Assembly (NCBI GenBank): GCA_934098565.1
Contig: CAKOON010000001.1
Location: forward strand, 62,001-126,000
Direction of reading: 5' to 3'
DNA: 64,000 nt
From: an uncultured Bacilli bacterium
Lineage (GTDB): Bacteria > Bacillota_I > Bacilli_A > RF39 > UBA660
The notes under the pieces were generated by a model. It was given only the letters and a program-made list of their open reading frames with translations, did no database searches and had not been told where the DNA came from. Positions 51,177 to 59,989 of the stretch are shown here, one piece after another. The first letter of the stretch is position 1. Each line of letters opens with the position of its first letter. The position numbers and the translations under genes are program-made.

Positions 51177-53003
51177 ATGAGTAAAATTATAGGTATAGAT
51201 TTAGGTACAACAAATTCATGTGTTGCTGTGTTAGAGGGTGGAGTTCCTCATGTAATTACTAATTCAGAAGGTAATAGAACAACTCCAAGTGTTGTTGCTG
51301 ATAAGAATGGCGAAATATTAGTTGGTGAGACAGCAAAACGCCAAGCTGTTACAAATGTAGCAAATACTGTATCCAGTGTTAAGAGACTAATGGGTACTAG
51401 CGAAAAAGTTAATATGGGTGGTCAAAATTATACCCCAGAAGAGATTTCTGCTAAAATCTTAATGAAGCTTAAGAGTGATGCTGAAAGCTATTTAGGAGAA
51501 AAAGTTACAAAAGCTGTTATTACAGTTCCTGCATACTTCAATGATGCTCAAAGACAAGCTACTAAGAATGCTGGTAAAATTGCTGGTTTAGATGTTGAAA
51601 GAATTATTAATGAACCGACTGCTGCTGCTCTTGCTTATGGTATTGACAAACAAGAAAAGACTCATACTGTACTTGTATATGATTTAGGTGGTGGTACATT
51701 TGATGTTTCTATCTTAGACTTAGGTGATGGCGTTTTTGAAGTTAAATCAACTGCTGGTAATAACCATTTAGGTGGCGATGATTTCGACCAAAGAATTATG
51801 GATTATTTAGTAGCTGAATTTAAGAAAGAAAATGGTATTGACTTATCAACTGATAAGATGGCAATGCAACGTATTAAAGATGCGGCTGAAAAAGCAAAGA
51901 AAGATTTGTCTGGTATGATGAGTGCGGAAATTTCTATTCCATTTATTGCTCAAAGTTCAGAAGGACCTTTACATTTAAATGTAACTTTAAATCGTGCTAA
52001 GTTTGAAGAATTAAATAAAGGCTTATTTGATTCAACGCTAGATGCTGTTAGAAAAGCTCTTAAGGATGCTAAATTATCTGCTAACGATATTGATAAAGTA
52101 TTGTTAGTTGGTGGTTCAACAAGAATTCCATATATTCAAGAATTAGTTAAGAAAGAATTAGGTAAGGAACCTTCTAAAGAGGTTAACCCAGATGAAGTTG
52201 TTGCTATGGGTGCTGCTATCCAAGGTGGGGTCTTAACTGGTGAAGTTGATGATTTAGTATTGCTTGATGTTACACCATTATCTTTAGGTATTGAAACTAT
52301 GGGTGATGTGATGACTGTCTTAATTCCAAGAAATACGACTATTCCAACAAGTAAATCCCAAGTATTCTCAACTGCTGTTGATAATCAACCGGCTGTAGAC
52401 ATTCATGTATTACAAGGCGAAAGACCTATGGCTTCCGATAATAAGACTTTAGGCAACTTCCGTTTAGATAGTATCCCTGCTGCTCCTCGTGGAATTCCAC
52501 AAATCGAAGTTAAATTTGATATTGATGCTAATGGTATTGTACATGTAACAGCTAAGGATTTAGGAACTAATAAAGAACAATCTATTACAATTACTTCTTC
52601 AACAAATTTATCTGATGAAGAAATTGAAAAGATGAGAAAAGAAGCTGAAGCTAATAAAGAAGCTGATGATAAGAGAAAAGCCTTAGCAGAAGCTAAGAAT
52701 GAAGCTGATGCTACTATCTTCCAAACTGAAAAATCGTTAAAAGATTTAGAAGGAAAAGTATCTGATGATGATAAGAAAGCTGCTGAAGATAAGATTGCTG
52801 AATTAAGAAATGTTATGAATTCAGACAATGTTGATGATATCAAAGCTAAGACTAAAGAACTTAATGATGTTGCAATGAAATATGCTCAAAAAGTATATGA
52901 AGAAGCGGCAAAACAAAATCAAAATGCTCCTACTAGTGATGCCAATAATACAACTACTGACTCTAAAGATGATGTAAAAGAAGCTAAGTACGAAGAGAAA
53001 TAA
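51177..53003 (+). CDS. dnaK: Chaperone DnaK (Hsp70)
   Basis: The 608 residues show the Hsp70 ATPase (IGIDLGTTNSCVAV, VYDLGGGTFDVSIL, LLVGGSTRIPYIQELV). The substrate-binding domain (DVTPLSLGIETMGD) and the helical lid follow, with a Thr/Asn/Lys-rich tail. It folds and protects proteins together with DnaJ and GrpE. GGAGAG precedes ATG. The gene ends before a perfect 14-bp hairpin that separates it from pepF. Confidence 0.97.
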   Translation: MSKIIGIDLGTTNSCVAVLEGGVPHVITNSEGNRTTPSVVADKNGEILVGETAKRQAVTNVANTVSSVKRLMGTSEKVNMGGQNYTPEEISAKILMKLKSDAESYLGEKVTKAVITVPAYFNDAQRQATKNAGKIAGLDVERIINEPTAAALAYGIDKQEKTHTVLVYDLGGGTFDVSILDLGDGVFEVKSTAGNNHLGGDDFDQRIMDYLVAEFKKENGIDLSTDKMAMQRIKDAAEKAKKDLSGMMSAEISIPFIAQSSEGPLHLNVTLNRAKFEELNKGLFDSTLDAVRKALKDAKLSANDIDKVLLVGGSTRIPYIQELVKKELGKEPSKEVNPDEVVAMGAAIQGGVLTGEVDDLVLLDVTPLSLGIETMGDVMTVLIPRNTTIPTSKSQVFSTAVDNQPAVDIHVLQGERPMASDNKTLGNFRLDSIPAAPRGIPQIEVKFDIDANGIVHVTAKDLGTNKEQSITITSSTNLSDEEIEKMRKEAEANKEADDKRKALAEAKNEADATIFQTEKSLKDLEGKVSDDDKKAAEDKIAELRNVMNSDNVDDIKAKTKELNDVAMKYAQKVYEEAAKQNQNAPTSDANNTTTDSKDDVKEAKYEEK

Positions 53004-53015
53004 TTATAGATAGAA

Positions 53016-53047
53016 AGTAAAAGTTCTAGGAGACTAGAACTTTTACT
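53016..53047 (+). other. Perfect 14-bp hairpin with GAGA tetraloop between dnaK and pepF
   Basis: AGTAAAAGTTCTAG pairs fully with CTAGAACTTTTACT around GAGA. There is no T-run after it, so it may be an mRNA stabiliser, a processing site or a partial terminator that lowers pepF and dnaJ expression. Confidence 0.7.
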
Positions 53048-53068
53048 ACTATTAAGAATGGAGAATAT

Positions 53069-54874
53069 ATGGAAAGAAGCAAAGTTGCTCTTAAAGATAC
53101 ATGGGATTTAACCAGACTATATAAAAATGATAAAGCATATAATGATGATTTTAAAGAAGTTGAGGCTTTGACTCATAACATAGAGGCAATGAAGGGTCAT
53201 ATTTTAGATGATGAAAGGTCTTTACTTACTTATCTAAAGACTAATGATAGTTTGTATTTGAAACTTAATCGTTTGTATGTTTATTCTTATCTTTACCATT
53301 ATCAAGATACTACTGATAGTAATGGTAAAAATCTAAAAGAAAGAGTGGAATTTTTATGCCAAAATGTTAATGAAAAACTTGCATTTACGAGAACTGAACT
53401 TTTAAGTAAAGATTATTCCTATGTAAAAAATTTGGTTTCTAAGGATAAGACTTTGGAAGAGTATGCTTTTAGTTTAGAAAGCATGTATCGTTATAAAAAA
53501 TGTACTCTAAGTGATGAAGAAGAAAGAATTATTACGCTTGCTGGTAATGCTTTTGGAACTGGTTATGATGCTTTTGGCTCTTTAGATAATGCTGATGCGG
53601 TTTTTGAAAATGTTACTAAAAATGGAATGGAATTGCCTTTAAATCATAGTACTTATTCTAATTTTATGATAGATAAAAATCGTGATGTAAGAATAGAGGC
53701 TTTTAAAAAGTATTATGCCTTTTATGAGGCTCATCAAAATACTTTAGCAGCTCTTTATAAAGGACAAGTTAAAGAAGATAATTTTATTACGAAGATACGT
53801 AATTTTGGCTCTTGTATGGAGTATAGTCTTTTTGAAGATAATATTTCTAAAGACGTGTATTTGAATTTGATTGAGACTGTTCATAAGAATTTATATAGTC
53901 TTTATGATTATTTAGGCTTTAGAAAAGAAATGTTAGGACTTGATGAATTACATATGTATGATTTACATGTGGAGTTGTGTAAGCCAAGTGATAAAAAATA
54001 TAGTTTTGATGATGCTGAGAATATTATTATGGATGCTTTAAAGCCCCTTGGAAGTACTTATCTGGAAGATTTAAGCCAAGCTTTTAAGAAGAGATGGATT
54101 GACAGATATAATAATAATGGCAAGCGAAGTGGAGCTTATGAATGGGGAACTTACGGGGTAGAGCCCTATGTTTCTGTAAATTTTGAAGGCGATTATACGT
54201 CTGTTTCAACGATTATTCATGAGTTAGGGCATGCCATGCATTCATATTATTCTAATAAAAATCAGACTTTTGTAAACAGTAGTTATCCTATCTTTTTAGC
54301 CGAGATTGCTTCAACGGTTAACGAAGTTTTATTAAATGAGTATATGTTAAAAAATGCTAAATCAAATGAAGAAAAAATGTTTTATCTGACAAAATTTTTA
54401 GATGAATTTAGGGCAACAGTTTATCGTCAAACTCAGTTTGCGGAATTTGAATATTTAGTCCATAATATGGATATGGATGGGATACCCATGACCGTGGAGT
54501 CTTTGTATAAGACTTATTATGATTTGAATAAGCTTTATTATGGCGATTATACTGTAAGTGATAGAGAGATTGGCTATGAATGGTCTCGTATTCCACATTT
54601 TTATACACCATTTTATGTATATAAATATGCAACTGGTTTTAGTTGTGCGATAAAGATAGCCAATGACATATTAAATCATAAAGATAAAGCCTTAAAAAAT
54701 TATTTAGAATTTTTAAGTAGTGGTGGGTCTGATTATCCCTTAAATATATTGAAGAAATGTGGCGTTGATTTAACAACAGGAGAAGTTATTGATGATGCTA
54801 TTGGAATGTTTAAAGAACGTTTAGAAATGGCCAAAAATTTAAGAAAGGAAATGATTGATAATGGCAGCAAGTAA
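53069..54874 (+). CDS. pepF: Oligoendopeptidase F (M3 metallopeptidase)
   Basis: The 601 residues match PepF in length and in its catalytic zinc motif H384-E-L-G-H388 (IIHELGHAMHSYYS), with the third ligand in the following EIASTVNE. The characteristic GAYEWGTYGVEPYVSVNFEGDY and a C-terminal SGGSDYPLNILKKCGVDL are present. It cleaves peptides of about 6-17 residues in the cytoplasm. It stands between dnaK and dnaJ, overlapping dnaJ by 14 bp, so it belongs to the heat-shock operon here. This is unusual and links peptide clearance to the chaperone response. Confidence 0.93.
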   Translation: MERSKVALKDTWDLTRLYKNDKAYNDDFKEVEALTHNIEAMKGHILDDERSLLTYLKTNDSLYLKLNRLYVYSYLYHYQDTTDSNGKNLKERVEFLCQNVNEKLAFTRTELLSKDYSYVKNLVSKDKTLEEYAFSLESMYRYKKCTLSDEEERIITLAGNAFGTGYDAFGSLDNADAVFENVTKNGMELPLNHSTYSNFMIDKNRDVRIEAFKKYYAFYEAHQNTLAALYKGQVKEDNFITKIRNFGSCMEYSLFEDNISKDVYLNLIETVHKNLYSLYDYLGFRKEMLGLDELHMYDLHVELCKPSDKKYSFDDAENIIMDALKPLGSTYLEDLSQAFKKRWIDRYNNNGKRSGAYEWGTYGVEPYVSVNFEGDYTSVSTIIHELGHAMHSYYSNKNQTFVNSSYPIFLAEIASTVNEVLLNEYMLKNAKSNEEKMFYLTKFLDEFRATVYRQTQFAEFEYLVHNMDMDGIPMTVESLYKTYYDLNKLYYGDYTVSDREIGYEWSRIPHFYTPFYVYKYATGFSCAIKIANDILNHKDKALKNYLEFLSSGGSDYPLNILKKCGVDLTTGEVIDDAIGMFKERLEMAKNLRKEMIDNGSK

Positions 54875-56006
54875 TAAAGATTATTATGAAATATTAGGTG
54901 TTAGTAAAAGTGCTAGTCAAGATGAGATAAAGTCAGCTTTTCGCAAACTGGCTAAGAAATATCACCCTGATGTTAATAAAGAACCGGGAGCTGAAGAAAA
55001 GTTTAAAGAAATAGGAGAAGCTTATTCAATTTTAGGTGATCCAGATAAGCGTAAAACTTATGATCAATTTGGCTCAGCGGCTTTTGAAAATGGCGGCGCT
55101 GGGGCTTCCGGAACCGGCGGTTTCGGCGGTTTTGGTGGAGGTTTCTCATCATTTGACTCTGATGATATTTTCCGTGATTTATTTGGCAGTGCTTTTGGCG
55201 GCTTCGGTGGTGGTTTCTCAAGAGGAAGCAAGAGTAATCGTGCTACTAAGGGGGAAGATTCTTTAGTTCGAGTTAATTTGACTTTTGATGAAGCAGTCTT
55301 TGGCTGCAGTAAAACTATCAGTGTTACTCTAAATGAAAAATGTGATGAATGTCATGGCGAAGGTGGCTTTGATAGTAAAACTTGCGGTACCTGTAAAGGC
55401 CATGGTCGTATCGTTCAAGCCCAAAGAACCATGTTTGGAACCTTCCAAACGGAGACAATTTGTCCTGACTGCGAAGGAAGTGGTAAAACTTATTCTAGGA
55501 TTTGTTCTAAATGTCATGGGGAAGGCAATGTAAGTGCTAGAAAAGAAATTACAGTGGAAGTTCCTGCTGGTGTTAATAACGGTAGTCAGCTTCGTATAAC
55601 TGGTAAAGGTTCTAGTGGAACTAATGGGGGTCCTAATGGAGATATTTATATTGAATTTACGGTGAAGGAACATCCCTTATTCAAAAGAGAAGATAATGAT
55701 ATCTATATGGATTTGCCTATTACAATCACTGAAGCTGTTTTGGGTTGCAAAAAAGAAATCCCAACTATTTATGGTAACTTAGTATTACAAATAGATTCTG
55801 GAACTCAAAGCGATACAAAGATGCGCATTAAAGGTAAAGGTGTTGCTAATCCTAATACTGGTCGTAAAGGGGATATGTATGTTATTATCAATGTTATGAT
55901 CCCAACTAAGTTAGACCGTGAACAAAAGCAATTATTTAAGTCTTTATCGGAGACCGATTTAGAGACTAATCCAGAATTTAAAACAATGCAAAAATATATG
56001 AATTAA
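54861..56006 (+). CDS. dnaJ: Chaperone DnaJ (Hsp40)
   Basis: I start at ATG 54861; the TTG at 54855 is a poorer choice. The 381 residues have the J domain with HPD (KKYHPDVNKE) and a Gly/Phe-rich linker (about 75-130). Four CxxCxGxG-type zinc repeats are present (CDECHGEG, CGTCKGHG, CPDCEGSG, CSKCHGEG), followed by the C-terminal substrate domain. It stimulates DnaK ATPase activity. It is translationally coupled with pepF and ends at an intrinsic terminator. Confidence 0.95.
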   Translation: MAASNKDYYEILGVSKSASQDEIKSAFRKLAKKYHPDVNKEPGAEEKFKEIGEAYSILGDPDKRKTYDQFGSAAFENGGAGASGTGGFGGFGGGFSSFDSDDIFRDLFGSAFGGFGGGFSRGSKSNRATKGEDSLVRVNLTFDEAVFGCSKTISVTLNEKCDECHGEGGFDSKTCGTCKGHGRIVQAQRTMFGTFQTETICPDCEGSGKTYSRICSKCHGEGNVSARKEITVEVPAGVNNGSQLRITGKGSSGTNGGPNGDIYIEFTVKEHPLFKREDNDIYMDLPITITEAVLGCKKEIPTIYGNLVLQIDSGTQSDTKMRIKGKGVANPNTGRKGDMYVIINVMIPTKLDREQKQLFKSLSETDLETNPEFKTMQKYMN

Positions 56007-56028
56007 GTCATTTTATGGCTTTTTTTGC
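56005..56028 (+). terminator. Terminator of the heat-shock operon
   Basis: AAGTCAT (56005-56011) pairs with ATGGCTT (56015-56021) with one T-G wobble, followed by T residues. Confidence 0.7.
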
Positions 56029-56113
56029 ATTTTACTAGCAAAGTAAAGATTTTTAATTGATTTATTTTTAGTAAATTGCTATACTTTTGTTATAGAAATG
56101 GTCGGGGTAATTT

Positions 56114-57412
56114 ATGAAGCTGGTAAGAGGAAAAATTTGGGGTTTAATTATTATGTTAATAGTAATTTTATCAGGAGTTTTTGTCTCTTATTCCAAGTAT
56201 AATAAAGAAGAAGTGGTTGACAATTCTTCTTTAGTTTTAGCTGATGAGTACTTTAGTGTTAATTATAAAGATGGCAATTATTTTGACGTGAAACATTTAG
56301 ATAGTAAAGAAGCTATCGTAAAGCATTTAACAATTACTAATGTAACTAGTAATACTTCTTATGTGAGTATTTCACTTATGGATATTAATAAGAATAATAA
56401 TAAATTAGAAGTAAAGCTTATTGATGGTGATAAAAACATTTTGTATCAAGATTATCTTAGTAACATGGATACAGAAATTTTAAGCACGAAAAAAGTAGAA
56501 GCTCATGAAACTTTAAGTTATGATATCATTATAACTAATCTAGGAGAAGAAGATACTTATGGGATGAGTGCTAATATTATGACTTATAAAGAGCTTCAAA
56601 AAAAAGAGCAGAAATCTTTTAAAGATATTATCTTAAGTAATAATGAAGTTAATAAGATGGATAGTACGGAATATTTGGAAAATTATACTGATAGTGGACT
56701 TTTTATGAGTGATGATGATTTAGGAACGAGTTATATTTTTAGAGGAAACATTTCTAATAATTATGTGTCTTTAAATAATATTTTGTTTAGAATTTTAAGA
56801 ATTAATGGTGATGGTACGGTTAAACTTATCAGTAATAGTAATGTTTTAAATAGTAGTTATCGTAGTAAAATTGACAGTAAAAATTATGATGATAATGTGG
56901 TTTTAAATGAGAATAGCGTTTTAGAAAAGCTAAATAGTTGGTATAGTGCTAATCTTAGTAATTTGGATAATTATATTGTGATGAGTAATTTTTGCAATGA
57001 AAATGCTTATTATTTGGAAAATATTGATGGTAAGTATTTTAATGCTTATCAAAGAATAGTTAATGACAATACGCCAAGTTTAAAATGTGGGGGTAAGATT
57101 ACTGAAAGCAAAGTTGGGCTGATTAATATTGATGAGGCTAGGTTTAGTGGGGCTTCTTTAAATAATACTTTTAGTGATTATTATTTGAATAGTCCAGAAG
57201 ATAATATGTCGTTTTTTACGATGAGTGGTAGTCATGTTGTTTATAATTATAATGTGGTTGATAACTTTTCAATTAGTAGTACAGGAAAGATTGAACTTGA
57301 TAGTAAAGTTACTTCTAGTTTAGGGATAAGACCAGTTATTACCTTAGATAAGAATGTTAAAATTGATGGTGATGGGACACTTGAAAACCCATATAAATTA
57401 GCCAGCAAATAA
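56114..57412 (+). CDS. Exported surface protein with SipW/TasA-like start and DUF6273-like C-terminal domain
   Basis: The 432 residues begin with a signal peptide or anchor (about 7-26). A beta-sandwich-like domain (about 45-180) holds IVKHLTITNVTSNTSYVSISL and SYDIIITNLGEEDTYGMSA, which looks like the camelysin/TasA-type fold. The second half opens with GLFMSDDDLGTSYIFRGNI and NILFRILRINGDGTVKLI and ends with LGIRPVITLDKNVKIDGDGTLENPYKL. This pattern recurs in gut Bacillota surface proteins. Two Cys are present. It is Asn/Ser/Asp-rich. The function is unknown; domain assignments are from memory of family patterns. Confidence 0.68.
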   Translation: MKLVRGKIWGLIIMLIVILSGVFVSYSKYNKEEVVDNSSLVLADEYFSVNYKDGNYFDVKHLDSKEAIVKHLTITNVTSNTSYVSISLMDINKNNNKLEVKLIDGDKNILYQDYLSNMDTEILSTKKVEAHETLSYDIIITNLGEEDTYGMSANIMTYKELQKKEQKSFKDIILSNNEVNKMDSTEYLENYTDSGLFMSDDDLGTSYIFRGNISNNYVSLNNILFRILRINGDGTVKLISNSNVLNSSYRSKIDSKNYDDNVVLNENSVLEKLNSWYSANLSNLDNYIVMSNFCNENAYYLENIDGKYFNAYQRIVNDNTPSLKCGGKITESKVGLINIDEARFSGASLNNTFSDYYLNSPEDNMSFFTMSGSHVVYNYNVVDNFSISSTGKIELDSKVTSSLGIRPVITLDKNVKIDGDGTLENPYKLASK

Positions 57413-57454
57413 AATTAATAAAAGATATTTTTATACTACATGAGGTGAATGATT

Positions 57455-57928
57455 GTGAAAATTTACTGTGATAATGATTACGTTTTTAAAATTTTAAATA
57501 ACAATGTTAAAAAGATACTTGATTTCTTTAAAATAAAGTCCAATCAAAATATAACAGCTAAAGTATTAAATATTAAAGATTTTCAAAAAGAATTTGAAGA
57601 GTATTTAAATTATCCAATAAACAGTAATGTAACAGGTTTTATTGAAGATGATAGGAAAACAATAGTTTATCTTGATTATAGCCAGTGGAAATATACTAGC
57701 CATAAAAAAGAAAAAATAGAAGAGTATGATAAAGTTATTGTTCATGAATTAGTTCATATGATTCATTCAATATTTTGTAATTACAATTATCCGGATGATG
57801 ACCTTTTTGAGGGTGTTGCCTATTTTCTTGCTGATCAAACAAATAATTCTTATTATGATAATTTTGCTCATCTTGTAAAACAAACTACTCATGAAGAATT
57901 ACTAAAAATTTTAAATAGAGATCAATAA
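57455..57928 (+). CDS. Small zincin-type metallopeptidase-like protein
   Basis: I prefer GTG 57455, which has GAGGTG 7 nt upstream; the ATG at 57449 is too close to it. The 157 residues contain HELVH in IVHELVHMIHSIF, and a Glu 17 residues after it (in FEGVAYF). This fits the HExxH-x(n)-E zinc site of gluzincins of the peptidase-MA type. There is no signal peptide, so the protein should stay in the cytoplasm. The rest has no recognisable family. It is the last gene before a terminator and the ffh promoter. Confidence 0.68.
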   Translation: MKIYCDNDYVFKILNNNVKKILDFFKIKSNQNITAKVLNIKDFQKEFEEYLNYPINSNVTGFIEDDRKTIVYLDYSQWKYTSHKKEKIEEYDKVIVHELVHMIHSIFCNYNYPDDDLFEGVAYFLADQTNNSYYDNFAHLVKQTTHEELLKILNRDQ

Positions 57929-58001
57929 CAACCATAAAATGAAAATGATAAAAACACAATTTAAAATAATTAAAACTAGAAAAAAATTAAAAAAATGATA
58001 G

Positions 58002-58027
58002 AAAATGGCTAGAAATAGTCATTTTTT
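58002..58027 (+). terminator. Intrinsic terminator with GAAA tetraloop
   Basis: AAAATGGCTA pairs with TAGTCATTTT (one G-T wobble), and T residues follow. Confidence 0.8.
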
Positions 58028-58048
58028 ACGATAAATATAGAGAAAATA

Positions 58049-58077
58049 AAGACATTTTTTTCTATATTTGATACAAT
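58049..58077 (+). promoter_or_regulatory. Promoter of ffh
   Basis: AAGACA (58049-58054), 17 bp, then TACAAT (58072-58077) with an extended TG. Confidence 0.55.
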
Positions 58078-58094
58078 TAACTAGGTGATAGAAA

Positions 58095-59402
58095 ATGTTT
58101 GAATATATGGGTGAGAGATTAACGAATGCTATTAGAAATATCAAAGGCATGGGTCGTATTACAGAAGAAAATATTAATGACGCTGTAAGAGAGATTAGAA
58201 TGGCTTTGTTAGAAGCTGATGTTAACTATACCGTTGTTAAAGAATTTATAAATAATGTCAAAGAAAAGGCTTTGGGTCAAGAAGTAGATAAGTCTTTAAA
58301 ACCGGATGAGTTATTTATTAAAATTGTTAAGGATGAAGTGGTAGAGCTTTTAGGAGGAGAAACAGCGCCTTTATGTGTTGATGGTAATCCGACAATTTTA
58401 ATGTTAGTGGGTCTTCAAGGTAGTGGTAAGACAACTACAAGTGGTAAGCTTGCTAATTATTTAAGAAAAAAAGAAGCTAAGAAACCATTACTTGTCGCTT
58501 GTGATATTTATAGACCGGCTGCTATCGACCAATTAAAGACTGTTGGCAAAAGTTTAAATATTCCAGTATTTAGTGAAGATGGTAAGAAAGTTACGGAGAT
58601 TGTTAGGGATGCTTTAGAGTATGCTAAAACTCAGGGTAATGACTATATAATTATTGATACCGCAGGACGTCTTCATATTGACGATGCTTTAATGGACGAA
58701 TTAAAAGACGTTGAGGAGTTGGTCCATCCAAACGAAGAAATCTTAGTAATCGATGCGATGATGGGACAAGACGCTATTAATGTTATCAATGGTTTTAATG
58801 ATAAATTAAATTTAACTGGTTGTATCTTAACAAAGATGGATGGTAATACTAAGGGTGGTGTTGCTTTATCGGTAAGACATTTAACCAATGTACCCATTAA
58901 ATTTATTGGTGATAGTGAAAAACTCGATGGTTTAATGTTGTTTGATCCAGAAAGAATGGCAGAACGTATTTTGGATATGGGTGATATTATGGCAATTGCA
59001 GAGAAAGTAGAAGCTGTAATTGATGAAGATGATATTGAAGAACAAGCGGCCAAGATGAAAAAGGGAGAGTATGATTTAGAAGATTTCTTAAAGAATTTGA
59101 AACAGATTAAGAAGCTGGGACCTCTAGATAAATTCTTGAAACTTTTACCGCAAGCAAGACAAATTGGGTTAAATAACATTAATATTGACCCTAAAGATAT
59201 GGCTCATATTGAAGCAATTGTCTTATCGATGACTAAGTATGAAAGAAAACACCCAGAAGTATTAAAAGCTTCTCGGAAAAAACGTATTGCTTCTGGTTCT
59301 GGTCGCTCGGTTGAGGAAGTTAATCGTTTGTTGAAACAATTTGAAACCATGCAAAAAATGATGAAACAGATGGCTAGTGGTAATTTTAAAATGCCTTTCT
59401 AA
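58095..59402 (+). CDS. ffh: Signal recognition particle GTPase Ffh
   Basis: The 435 residues include the N domain (ALLEADVNYTVVKEF) and the G domain with GLQGSGKTTTSGKLA, the DTAGRL motif and TKMDGNTKGG. The Met-rich M domain begins with YDLEDFLKNLKQIKKLGPLDKFLKLLPQA and ends QKMMKQMASGNFKMPF. Ffh binds 4.5S/6S RNA and signal peptides emerging from the ribosome and delivers them to the membrane. It is often preceded by ylxM, which is absent here. The gene has its own promoter and terminator. Confidence 0.95.
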   Translation: MFEYMGERLTNAIRNIKGMGRITEENINDAVREIRMALLEADVNYTVVKEFINNVKEKALGQEVDKSLKPDELFIKIVKDEVVELLGGETAPLCVDGNPTILMLVGLQGSGKTTTSGKLANYLRKKEAKKPLLVACDIYRPAAIDQLKTVGKSLNIPVFSEDGKKVTEIVRDALEYAKTQGNDYIIIDTAGRLHIDDALMDELKDVEELVHPNEEILVIDAMMGQDAINVINGFNDKLNLTGCILTKMDGNTKGGVALSVRHLTNVPIKFIGDSEKLDGLMLFDPERMAERILDMGDIMAIAEKVEAVIDEDDIEEQAAKMKKGEYDLEDFLKNLKQIKKLGPLDKFLKLLPQARQIGLNNINIDPKDMAHIEAIVLSMTKYERKHPEVLKASRKKRIASGSGRSVEEVNRLLKQFETMQKMMKQMASGNFKMPF

Positions 59403-59426
59403 GAAGAGTAAAATCTTCTTTTTTTG
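59401..59426 (+). terminator. Terminator of ffh
   Basis: AGAAGA/TCTTCT (59402-59407, 59414-59419) followed by T residues. Confidence 0.88.
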
Positions 59427-59457
59427 GGTCTTTATCCTCAATCAAATGGATGTTAAT

Positions 59458-59466
59458 CATAAACTA
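59458..59466 (+). promoter_or_regulatory. Candidate sigma-K -10 box of the CotD-like gene
   Basis: CATAAACTA fits the CATANNNTA consensus and lies 21 bp before the start at 59488. No sigma-A box of equal quality is seen here. Confidence 0.4.
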
Positions 59467-59487
59467 CAATAGAAAGGATTGTTTTTT

Positions 59488-59793
59488 ATGATAAGAAACC
59501 GTTGTTTTGATATGGGGTCAATCTCTAATAATGTGAATACTAAAGACATGGGTATGATGGATAATATTAATAGTGGGGATATGAATATAACTGGTTGCAT
59601 GATGGATCCAGTTTATGAATGTCCACAAGAAAGATGCTGTCATAGAGAAATTCATCACGAAGTAAAACATATTGTTCCTGTTAATACAAGAATAATTAAT
59701 CATCATATTATTCATCATAATTATGTACCAATGTTTACTTGCTGTGAAGAAGATACTTGCTGCAATGTTTACGATAGTAAATGTGGTATGTAA
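59488..59793 (+). CDS. CotD-like spore coat protein
   Basis: I start at ATG 59488 after AGAAAGGA. The 101 residues are Met/Asn-rich at the start, then a His/Cys-rich block: CPQERCCHREIHHEVKHIVP, then NHHIIHHNYVP, then TCCEEDTCC. CotD of Bacillus has the same His-rich run with Val-Pro and terminal Cys pairs. The protein would be made in the mother cell and cross-linked in the coat. With gerE, spoIIIAH and cse60 this supports sporulation. The sequence is short and repetitive, so family assignment is by pattern. Confidence 0.7.
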   Translation: MIRNRCFDMGSISNNVNTKDMGMMDNINSGDMNITGCMMDPVYECPQERCCHREIHHEVKHIVPVNTRIINHHIIHHNYVPMFTCCEEDTCCNVYDSKCGM

Positions 59794-59814
59794 TTATTAA
59801 GGTTGGTAGAAATT

Positions 59815-59849
59815 AGGTATATAAATTTTTATGGTTTGTATGCCTTTTT
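59815..59849 (+). terminator. Terminator of the CotD-like gene
   Basis: An 11-bp stem (59815-59825, 59835-59845, two wobbles) is followed by T residues. Confidence 0.68.
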
Positions 59850-59938
59850 AATTATGAAATAAGTAGTAATACTTTTTTGGGTGGGATTTTATTAGAACTT
59901 AATTTATGGTTACGGTTAATAAGATAAGAAAGGGAAAT

Positions 59939-59967
59939 TTGCAAAAATAACTTAAATATATTATAAT
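59939..59967 (+). promoter_or_regulatory. Sigma-A promoter of engB
   Basis: TTGCAA (59939-59944), 17 bp, then TATAAT (59962-59967). Confidence 0.72.
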
Positions 59968-59989
59968 TACTTTTACGAGGTGTTTATTT

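Noticed and set aside
52403..52843. 146-residue minus-strand frame in dnaK
   Set aside because: Ser/Ala-rich shadow of the strongly conserved dnaK lid region.
55003..55673. Open frames antisense to and within dnaJ
   Set aside because: They are shadows of the Gly/Cys-rich coding frame and have no ribosome-binding sites.
58673..59179. 168-residue minus-strand frame in ffh
   Set aside because: Shadow of ffh; no start signal and composition follows the sense gene.
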